Shown piece after piece: positions 54,729 to 64,000 of a stretch of 64,000 nt of DNA. The notes under the pieces were generated by a model, which was not told the DNA's origin, made no database searches, and saw nothing but the letters and a program-made list of their open reading frames with translations. Origin of the DNA: Triplophysa rosa (taxonomy: Eukaryota; Chordata; Actinopteri; Cypriniformes; Nemacheilidae); assembly GCF_024868665.1 (NCBI RefSeq), contig NC_079893.1, positions 15,369,424-15,433,423 on the forward strand. Direction: 5' to 3'. Numbering within the stretch: position 1 is the first letter of the stretch; each line of letters starts with the position of its first letter. A program made the position numbers and the translations under genes.

Positions 54729-57005
54729 AGCGGCGAATAAATAAAGAAAGAATTGGTTATATAAGTGATTAAATAAATAATGAATAAGTAAATACATGAA
54801 TAAAGCAACAAATAAGTAAATAAAGCGGCGAATAAATAAAGAAAGTATTGGTTATATAAGTGATTAAATAAATAATGAATAAGTAAATACATGAATAAAG
54901 CAACGAATAAGTAAGTAAATAAATGAATGAATAAGTAACGCATTCAATATATATATATATATATATATATAGTGGATGTGATAAAGATGTGGTAAAACTT
55001 ACGTTGGAGGAAAGACCGCATTCCTGACATTATACAGAGAAACCTCTTGTTTCAGACAGCTCTGTCCCCACATGACAGCTGTAAATCACATGAAGCAATG
55101 CATGACGAATCGAGTTGTGGGGCTCCTGTGTGTTGCTAGAGTGTCCAATGCAATCTAAATAGGGTTAATGACAAACTATAATCTCGCTATATCTCTAACT
55201 AATCAGAAAACAACTTTCCACTAGCATTCTGAACATATCCGCTTTATTCATCATTACCTGTTTTGTTTAAAACTTAAACCATTCTCAGTGTCTAATTGTA
55301 CAGGGGCAACCATGAAAATGGCTTGACCAAATAAATGTTTGTATGTGTGCACAAGTGTTGAGCGGTTACCTTCCAGCGTTCATGTTTCTGAAAAATGAAA
55401 AAAAAAATTGGAGTGTCCATTCTTCAAACTGTGTCTACAACACTGTATAATTAAAGCGCATGTTTTTCCTAACTGCATGGAGCGGTGTCTTTAAATGGTG
55501 TCCATGATGTTCCCCCTATCCTGACTGTTTTCCTTCTGTCTGAGAAGATGCCAGTGCGTCCACCAACCAAGGGTGAAGAAAAAAAAAACATCTTTATTGC
55601 TGGTGTTCATAGCATCACAGCAGGCAGTTGGGTGATTCCTTAAAACACAAAGCAGATTTTGATTGAACAGCAAGAATCCGTAAATTGAATGTACGTCATG
55701 TTCATTTCATGAATGTTTTTTTATATCATGCCTCCAGGTTGTATCATAAAATAAGTCTGCATAAGGTTTTCAAAATATTTTTTCTGTTTTTTGTTGTTGT
55801 TGTTTTTTTAGATTAAAAATAAAAGTGATTCTATCAAAGGTATACCTTATAACATAATTGTTTATATGATTCTAAACTGATATTCTTTAGAACATTTAGA
55901 ATAGTCAAATCTCACACATCCTGTTATTAAGAGTTGTCTTTGCACATCTGTTTTAGTGGTTAGTGTTAAACTGTGGCAACCCCTTAACACCTAGACACTA
56001 TTCTAAGATTTACTGACATATAGAGCAGACTCTGAATTCTTTTCAGCGTCAAACCTCTTTATTAATTTGTGTTGGACATCTGATTGTGTAGCAAGGAAAC
56101 TCAAGAAGTAGACATTCCATCCTACAGTAAGTGTTTCTGTTTACTTTTAGTTTAAACAAGGTTTTAATTGTTGTTGTTGTTAAACAGTTTGCTTTAGATC
56201 CAAACTTTACATGCACAAAGTATACGTTGAATCACCTTTTCTTCATTTTATCCTCACCATTTTCTTATGTTTTGTTTTTGAGTGTCTATTGAATATACTA
56301 GGCTATATTTTCTTACACAAAGCAACTGAGCAATAGAGGTCTTCACTGCAAGGATATGAAGTAAATAGCTTTATATATATTTTTTTCATACTCAGATCAG
56401 ACAGGTTGTATGTTGGATTGTGTACTACATGTAAGTGGTAAAATGTAGTTAAATTTAGGAAACTTTTAAAAATATATCCTTAAAATAAACCTAAAAAGTG
56501 GCTAAAGCATGCAAGAAAAATGGTCAACTTGTGCAGACAATGCATTATCTGAAGCGCTGTGAATTGACTTCAAATGAGCAAAACATACTGTATAGTGCTC
56601 TCAAGATAGAGATGCTCCGGTTTCAGTGTGTTCCTGATTTAAAAGTTTATTTATCATATTCAGCCAAATGCTTGTGTTTTCATATTTTCTTGACTGCTCT
56701 ATAAGTACTTTCAAACATACATTGCATTTTAATTTGCCTTCACCTTGTCTTTCAGTGATGTAGACTTGCATCGGCATATGAAGGTAATCCCACATGCATT
56801 ACCCATTCCAAATCTCACATGTCAGCAAATGACAGACGTAAAGATACACTTCTTAAACTGCATGTCCGCTATAGACCAGTGCTTCGGAAGTCGTAATTTA
56901 GTTCACACTTCTCTAATAACCTGATGTGTGAATATAATTACTATGATACCCTATTTGTCTTAATGAACAGATTTACCTTAAGAGCAAATGATTAAATCCT
57001 AATAC

Positions 57006-58533
57006 CAGTGGTGGACAGTAACGAAGTAAATTTACCTGAGTACTGTACTTAAGTACACTTTTTGAGTATCTGTACTTTACTTGAGTATTATTTTTTCGGA
57101 GTACTTCTACTACATTTGAAAGACAAATATCATACTTTTTACTCCACTACATTTATAAAAAGGTCCAAAAGTAGAAAATGGTTTCTATGCAGTGGGTTTT
57201 CCTGTGTGCGCAATTTATCTGGCTTGCGATCTGCCAGGACCTTTTACTGTTGCCAAGTATTTCAGTTTTTCTAAGCTCGCGGTTTTCCGGCAAGCTTTGA
57301 ATGGCCAAATTAATGTAAACGTCGGCGCTGCTACACCATTGATAGCGCTCTAAAAAGGCAAATAGAACAATAAAAGACGAAAAAGGCACATGTTAAAGTG
57401 TGGTGTAATCACCTGTGAGTTACGATCAGTCAAAGATCGTAGAAACATTGTCATGAAAATGATCGGCATAACGGCTAAACGGTAAATAAGCATCACATAC
57501 ACCTTGAGCTACACGTGCGTGTTAACTTCTGATCTGCTGCTGTATCATTTAAAGCGATTTGGAAAATGAATGATGTTTTTACCGAAGTAACTATAGTTGA
57601 AGTATTCCTGTTGAAATAAAAACATTAGAACCCTGCCCAAAATACAACATAAAATGTAATGGTTTTAGTGGTTATAGTGGAAATTGTACTATGGATACTT
57701 GTTGTCTACTTGTATGTGATGGATTCTATTGATGGGATGGTAAATCCTATTGGAATAAAACCCAAAACACGCTACAAAGAGGAATTTAATTTAAAAATCT
57801 CATTCTAATTCAAAAATTCATTGTTATTTTTCAGCAGGGATGGTATTTGCAGTAAAACCACAGTATCCACAAATTTACCATTTTCTATATATAGGAACCA
57901 TACTCCAATTAATAATCTTTAGTAAAACCACAGCAACTAAACATACCATAGTTTCATTATACTAGCTATAGTTTATGTTTGTCGTTAAATTATGGTAATA
58001 CAAATGGTAATAAATCCAACAAACACATGGCTTCTACACTTTATTATTTACAAGAACCTTACTACTTACTGGTAAATTGCTGCTAAAACTGGTAAAGGGA
58101 ATATACAAAATAAAAGAACACTGCTCATTAATACATAGGCCTAGGGGGCTAATGAGGATAATTAGGCTAAATGATCATACAGGATTATATCTAAACTAAA
58201 CATATATGCGCTAAACATATAAAACTCTTAAAGGAGTTGCTCACTGCAAAATTTGAAGTGAACTACTCCTTTAATACCACTGATACTGTGAGCTACTCGG
58301 TGTATTCAGTAGGTTGCTTCAGAGGCATAAGGTATACGACAATAAAACAATGCACAACTGACATAAAGGAAATTTACTTTTAATACTTGAGTACTTTTAA
58401 AAGCACGTACTTCTGTACTTTTACTTAAGTAAGAATCTGTCTTCGCAACTTTTACTTGTAGTGGAGTAATATTTGACCAGTAGTATCTGTACTTTCACTC
58501 AAGTAAGGAAGTTGTGTACTTCGTCCACCTCTG
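57006..58533. mobile_element. complete GTACTT-type hAT (copy 2)
   Basis: Ends CAGTGGTGGACAGTAACGAA and, inverted, CAGAGGTGGACGAAGTACAC. Flanks CCTAATAC (56998-57005) and CCTATCAC (58534-58541) agree at 6 of 8. Subterminal GTACTT/AAGTAC repeats occur at both ends (57030-57115; 58380-58510). 1528 bp, no transposase. Confidence 0.82.
58232..58270. mobile_element. TTAA MITE reduced to its two ends
   Basis: AGGAGTTGCTCACTGCAAAA joined to TTTGAAGTGAACTACTCCT, flanked by TTAA (58228-58231, 58271-58274). The inverted copy of the unit keeps the middle (61549-61643). Confidence 0.8.
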
Positions 58534-58541
58534 CCTATCAC

Positions 58542-59473
58542 TACGACTTTATACAACGTGGATGCAACATCTATCTCGCGCTAACAACAATTTTTTTGCT
58601 CAAGACTTTTTGACTTACATATCCAAAAAACATTTTTACACATCTTAAATTTTTTCTTCGGTAAACATTTTTATCATTTTAACATATGCGTTTTAGTCGG
58701 TACGAAGTTGTCAGGTTTTACACTTATGTTTTATATAAGGTTTTGAAACGTTGTTCTAATATTTATGGCTTTCTGCGTATTCACGGCTTTGAGTCATCCA
58801 CACATGTTGGTTTCATACATGTCTCACTAAAGCTAACCGGCGAGACGTTGTTCCGTCCTCAACACCAGGAGCGTCTCAAAAGTGAAGCGGCTGAATTCGT
58901 GAGACCACGTGATTTAGTCCGACGTTGTTTTTCTGAATTTTTTGTGTTTTAGGGGTTATACCATGGGAAAGTAAGAAAAAAAAAATGGTTAGGTTTGTGC
59001 AGTTTTTGTAGTGATTATTGCTATGTCATTCTTTGTTCCCTTATGTTTTGCTCCACTTAAAAAACAATTATTTTACCACAAAATAACCTAACAAAATAAG
59101 GTTTTGTTTGAGAATAAACCTCTCGTCGTGCATTTCGGGTCTCCTTCCAAGGATGCAATGTGAAATACGTACGGAAGTCTGCACAAGGACATTTATTTTG
59201 ACATAGAACTGTGCGGCTTGTACATGGCGTCCGTCAAAAATAGGCTAGCTGCGCATTAAAGATCGGGCAACACACTCAGTTTCTGCCAATCTCATATTAA
59301 TCTTGAGTGCCTACACAGTAGTATTGCATACGTCGTATCTTCGAAGAGTGTTTAGTTTGATCAAATTTACAAAAGACAGATAGAGCTGTGCGATTATTTC
59401 CGGAAAAACACGAGCTGCATAGGTGGGTCTAGTGGGGAGAGTGGGATGGAACTACAGCACGAGCACACAACAC
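58542..59473. other. unassigned stretch
   Basis: Contains one 88-residue plus-strand frame (58686-58952) of unknown nature, with no domain recognised. No transposon ends seen. Confidence 0.35.
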
Positions 59474-59481
59474 ATAATCAC

Positions 59482-60524
59482 TAGGGCTGAAACGATTCCT
59501 CGAGTAATTCGAATACAAAAAATCATCGAGGCAAATTTTTTTTTGCCTCGAAGCTTTGTTTAATCCATTTAACTACATTACACACGGAGCGCTGCGTTTC
59601 CCCATGGACCGTTATTACTGACGCACAGCCCGCTAAACTCTATTCATGTTACAGGGCTCTCAAGTCTCACGCATTCACCGTGAGACACACGCATTTGAGT
59701 CTGTTCACACGCTCACACGTATGGCTCATGCTGATGAATAAGTGATAGCTTATTGAAATGGTGAACTGCTATTTTACTTAGTTTTAGTCTATTTTGCGAG
59801 CGAAACTTGTTTTCCGGCTGCATTGAGTCCATCAAACTAGATGCGGACTAGTGGATGCCAAATCCTGTTATTTACACATGTCATCTGACTGTTCTGCGTG
59901 TCTGAGTGAACGAACTGCACAGTTTAACGTGCTACACGCGTGATGCTCATAAATTTGTCTGCGTCTGCGCTGAATGAGGACATGAACTTCACCTCCAGAG
60001 TTGCTCTGAGAGTTTATTTCACGAACATTTTACTGAGTGAAGCTAAAGCACTAAAAAATAATCGTCTTCCGACAACCTGCCAAAATAAAAGTCATAGGCT
60101 ATACATTACTATTTAATAGTAAAAAAAGAAACTAAAACTAATTTATATAAACTAAATGCATCATGCATAAGCTGAAGTTAGTTGTTTACCTTTGAAATTA
60201 TTCTTTCTATTTTTATTCATTTTTCTTATTTATATATTTGTATAATATTGCATTTTGAATTTAATATGGCAATGGAATGTACTAAATGGGTTTAGTTTTC
60301 ACAGATATTAATGTATGCAATTTCAGCAATAAAAACTTTAATTGTTCTAAAAAAGAAACAAATTAGTTGTTTTACTCATTTTAAGAGACCTGTCTTATTT
60401 TCTCTTGTATATTTAGTATTGCTTTTTAATAAAGAAAAAGTACTTATTATCCGAATACTCGATTAATTGGTGGAATAATCAGTAGAATACTCGATTAGTA
60501 AAAGAATCGATAGCTGCAGCCCTA
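59482..60524. mobile_element. non-autonomous hAT element (TAGGGCTGAAACG ends)
   Basis: Left end TAGGGCTGAAACGATTCCTC, right end ATAGCTGCAGCCCTA. Flanks ATAATCAC (59474-59481) and ATCATCAC (60525-60532) match at 7 of 8. CTCGAG/ACTCGATTA words fill the subterminal parts. 1043 bp, no transposase. Confidence 0.85.
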
Positions 60525-60532
60525 ATCATCAC

Positions 60533-61545
60533 ATTAATCCCTTCGTGTTCCTACATTATGCACGTACGCGCCGATTGTCAAGAAAACACAGATTTATGAC
60601 TTAGTTTGACCTACCGCGTGCAGTTCATTTCAGGCATCTTTTAGCACTGGGACCACGCCATCTATCAGTTTCAAAGGATCTCTAAATCCAGCGTTAAATG
60701 CACCGTTTATATAGCATCCATCACCAAAATGCCTTGAACAAATAGACACACATAAACTTCGCTATCGCAAGAGTAACGAGCTGCAGCGCAGCCCATCCTG
60801 ACACAGCGCGCACAATCTTGATGGTAAGCGGGTCTCACTCGTCGGTTGGCTCGTGGGTGGGCTCTTTCGCCTTTGCCTTGCTTTTCCAGGAGAATGGACA
60901 ATAGAAGGAATAGGATCCCTGTGACGACACAGGGATCCAGAATTAGAAAAAAACTTTCCGAAACAAGTTGGAGTGCTGGGGAGTGTATCAAGTACAGAAA
61001 TACTACGTCATACGTCCAACTCGTTTTTTAACAAGTTGACCATGTTAAGCATGAGAAGCAAGCGCGTTTAACAGTGTAAAGAAGTCAGAATGCATGGCAT
61101 AGCATTATAGCTCTGCTTTAAGCATTAGTCTACATTTCAATTGCTAGCCAGTAAATGTAGGTCAGCTTCTTCATTTTCAAACATAATTTACAGACAGCGA
61201 TAACATGACACGTCTTTCGATTTCATTATTTTTTAGTTTTCATTTTAATATATATATGTTTGTTTACTTTTTCACTTCTCAGCTGTAATTAGTTTAACAT
61301 AGTTATTTTATTTCGTACAAAACAGTCTTGCTATATAAACTTCTCACCTGTTCATTGTTTTGAGTTTATGTTCAATCGTCATGTATCGTTGTCTCATTTT
61401 TCGCACGAGATCTCATTGTTATTAGTTTGTTTATGGCCATGTTCTTGGGTTCTTGTATGTTTGCTTTGATTTAATAAAAAACAGATTTTACATACAAAAT
61501 CTACTTCTTAATTTTCCCATTTTATTATATATTTATTCTTGTAGT
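60533..61545. other. unassigned stretch with a small perfect hairpin
   Basis: An 11-bp perfect inverted repeat, GGATCCCTGTG / CACAGGGATCC, with a 4-base loop lies at 60913-60938. Otherwise nothing recognised. Confidence 0.45.
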
Positions 61546-61548
61546 TCA

Positions 61549-61643
61549 CTTCAAAATTCGCCCCCATTGTTTCCATAGTAGTTTTTATTCCTACTATGGA
61601 AAGTCAATGGGGGAAAAAAATTTTGCAGTGAGCAACTCCTTTA
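61549..61643. mobile_element. palindromic TTAA MITE, intact middle
   Basis: Arms GTAGTTCACTTCAAAATTCG...CCCCCATTG...CATAGTAG and CTACTATGG...CAATGGGGG...AAAATTTTGCAGTGAGCAAC pair over almost the full length. TTAA follows on the right; the left flank is diverged. Confidence 0.75.
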
Positions 61644-61645
61644 AG

Positions 61646-62935
61646 AGCTTTATATGTTTAGCACATATATGTTTAGTTTAGATATAATCCTGTATGATCA
61701 TTTAGCCTAATTATCCTCATTAGCCCCACTAGGCCTATGTATTTATGAGCAGTGTTCTTTTATTTTGTATATTCCCTTAACCAGTTTTAGCAGCAATTTA
61801 CCAATAAGTAATAAGGTTCTTGTAAATAGTAAAGTGTAGAAGCCATGTGTTTGTTGGATTTATTACCATTTGTATTACCATAATTTAACTACAAACATAC
61901 TGTAAACTATAGCTAGTATAATGAACTATGTTCATTATATGTTTAGTTGCTGTGGTTTTACTAAAGATTATTAATTGGAGTATGGTTCCTATATATAGAA
62001 AATGGTAAATATGTTGATACTGTGGTTTTACTGCAAATACCATCCCTGCTGAAAAAAACAATGCATTTTTGAATTAGAATGACATTTTTAAATTAAATTC
62101 CTCTTTGTAGTGTGTTTTGGGTTTTATTCCAATAGGATTTACCATCCCATCAATAGAATCCATCACATACAACTAGACAACAAGTATTCATAGTACAAGT
62201 CCCATTATAACCATTAAATCCATTACATTTTCTGTTGTATTTTGGGCAGGGTTCTATTGTTTTTATTTCAACAGGAATACTTCAACTATAGTTACTTCAG
62301 TAAAAATATCATTCATTCTCCAAATCGCTTTAAATTATACAGCAGCAGATCAGAAGTTAACACGCACGTGTAGCTCGAGGTGTATGTGATGCTTATTTAC
62401 CGTTTAGCCATTAAGCCGATCATTTTCATGACAATGTTTCTATGATCTTTGACTGATCGTAACTCACAGATGATTACACCACACTTTAACATGTGCCTTT
62501 TCTTCTTTTATTGTTCTATTTGTCTTTTTAGAGTGCTATCAATGGTGTAGCAGCGCCTACGTTTACATTAGTTTAGCGGGGAAGATCCCAGAGTTGCCAG
62601 ATTTCCGTTAAAAAACTGCCAAATGGCCATTCAAAGCTTGCCGGAAAATGGCGAGCATAGAAAAACTGAAATACTTGGCAACAGCAAAAGGTCCTGGCAG
62701 ATCGCAAGCCAGATAAATTGCGCACACAGGAAAACCCGCTGCATAGAAACCATTTTCTACTTTTGGATCTTTTTATAAATGTAGTGGATTAAAAAGTATG
62801 ATATTTGTCTTTCAAATGTAGTGAAGTTAAAGTACAAGTACTCAGAAAAAATAATACTCAAGTAAAGTACAGATACTCAAAAAGTGTACTTAAGTACAGT
62901 ACTCAGCAAATTTACTTCTTTACTGTCCACCACTG
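61646..62935 (-). mobile_element. GTACTT-type hAT, inverted, right end missing (copy 3)
   Basis: On the minus strand it starts CAGTGGTGGACAGTAAAGAA at 62935 and continues to the MITE. The terminal GTACTT repeats of the right end seen in copy 2 (58380-58533) are absent. Confidence 0.78.
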
Positions 62936-64000
62936 GTATTAGGATTTAATCATTTGCTCTTAAGGTAAATCTGTTCATTAAGACAAATAGGGTATCATAG
63001 TAATTATATTCACACATCAGGTTATTAGAGAAGTGTGAACTAAATTACGACTTCCGAAGCACTGGTCTATAGCGGACATGCAGTTTAAGAAGTGTATCTT
63101 AACGTCTGTCATTTGCTGACATGTGAGATTTGGAATGGGTAATGCATGTGGGCTTACCTTCATATGCCGATGTAAGTCTACATCACTGAAAGACAAGGTG
63201 AAGGCAAATTAAAATGCAATGTATGTTTGAAAGTACTTATAGAGCAGTCAAGAAAAGATGAAAACACAAGCATTTGGCTGAATATGATATATAAACTTTT
63301 AAATCAGGAACACGCTGAAACCGGAGCATCTCTATCTTGAGAGCACTATTCAGTATGTTTTGCTCATTTGAAGTCAATTCACAGCGCTTCAGATAATGCA
63401 TTGTCTGCACAAGTTGACCATTTTTCTTGTATGCTTTAGCCACTTTTTAGGTTTATTTTAAGGATATATTTTTAAAAGTTTCCTAAATTTAACTACATTT
63501 TACCACTTACCTGTAGTACACAATCCAACATACAACCTGTCGAATCTGGTATGAAAAAAATATATATAAAGCTATTTACATTCAAAATCAATACTTCTTC
63601 GCAGAGAAGACCTCTATTGCTCAGTTGCTTTGTGTAAGAAAATATAGTCCTAGTATAATCAATAGACACTCAAAAACAAAACATAAGAAAATGGTGAGGA
63701 TAAAATGAAGAAAAGGTGATTCAACGTATACTTTGTGCATGTAAAGTTTGGATCTAAACAAACTGTTTAAACAACAACAATTAAAACCTTGTTTAAACTA
63801 AAAGTAAACAGAAACACTTACTGTAGGATGGAATGTCTACTTCTTGAGTTTCCATTGCTACACAATCAGATGTCCAACACAAATATAATAAAAGAGGTTT
63901 GACGCTGAAAAGAATCAGAGTCTGCTCTATATGTCAGTAAATCTTAGAATAGTGTCTAGGTGTTAAGGGGTTGCCACAGTTTAACACTAACCACTAAAAC

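Larger units (their letters stand above)
54729..58533 (+). repeat. duplicated unit D, copy 2
   Basis: Begins in the AT-rich minisatellite directly after the gap and continues through the complete GTACTT-type hAT. Compared with copies 1 and 3 it lacks about 58 bp after GAATGGCCA (57307) and carries the MITE reduced to its ends at 58232. Confidence 0.9.
61546..64000 (-). repeat. duplicated unit D, copy 3, inverted and cut by window end
   Basis: The reverse complement of 61646-64000 aligns with about 55960-58240. It keeps the 58-bp segment lost from copy 2 and has no L2 tail. The GTACTT-type hAT left end is at 62935. Homology stops at the TTAA MITE (61549-61643). Confidence 0.88.

Noticed and set aside
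54441..54943. Frames running through the 234-N gap
   Set aside because: They consist largely of unknown residues and AT-rich minisatellite translation.
1..64000. Prokaryotic systems (CRISPR arrays, operons, phage genes)
   Set aside because: No regularly spaced short repeats with unique spacers, no operon-like gene strings; all tandem repeats lack spacers and all recognised genes are eukaryotic or from eukaryotic mobile elements.

Overview
The window looks like intronic DNA from a cyprinid-type teleost fish (carp, goldfish or zebrafish relatives). This rests on dense vertebrate-style DNA transposons with 8-bp, TA or TTAA target duplications, fish L2 LINEs with the (TTGAA)n tail, tRNA-derived SINEs, a BEL/Pao retroelement, and two spliced exons of a vertebrate mitochondrial gene. 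There are no bacterial genes, operons, CRISPR arrays or rRNA genes.

The only host gene I can support is pcca (propionyl-CoA carboxylase alpha chain), on the minus strand. Two consecutive coding exons are visible, 28311-28424 (114 bp) and 27260-27313 (54 bp). Both are phase 0, have canonical splice sites and encode adjacent parts of the biotin carboxylase domain. Everything else behaves as intron: at least 27 kb downstream of the second exon and at least 35 kb upstream of the first, filled with mobile elements.

Layout. 1-9.4 kb: hAT elements with clean 8-bp duplications (902-2028; 6334-9358), the second carrying a Tc1 element (6787-8378) with a long uninterrupted transposase frame and a palindromic MITE. 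9.4-15.4 kb: a hAT element split by a 4.4-kb 5'-truncated L2. 15.6-22.7 kb: a decayed minus-strand BEL/Pao element split by a second L2 (17883-21025) and a SINE. 22.9-26.9 kb: three more hAT-type elements, one holding a TTAA MITE. 27.2-28.4 kb: the pcca exons.

29.3-48.4 kb: nearly identical blocks in the order A-B-C-B'-A'-B''. A (29356-31853) and B (31854-36254) recur at 38754-43154 (B'), 43155-45653 (A') and 45654-48374 (B''). They contain a piggyBac with a hAT in its first coding exon, a TTAA element with a THAP domain, a SINE whose tRNA-like head has expanded as a 34-bp tandem repeat, and an L2-like fragment. A single N with an unmerged overlap (46482) and a 100-N gap (48375-48474) mean assembly error must be considered. 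48.5-50.3 kb: a probable solo LTR with a MITE in it and another element beside it. 51.1-64.0 kb: a second duplicated unit, two direct copies and one inverted copy running off the window, carrying a hAT of the 'GTACTT' type; one copy has a later L2 tail insertion for which the other copy is the empty site.

The coding sequences do not form a pathway. They are pieces of selfish elements at different stages of decay, set in the introns of one metabolic gene. I see no convincing undescribed system. The most useful observations are the pcca exons, the block architecture, and several events that can be ordered from target duplications and paralogous empty sites.
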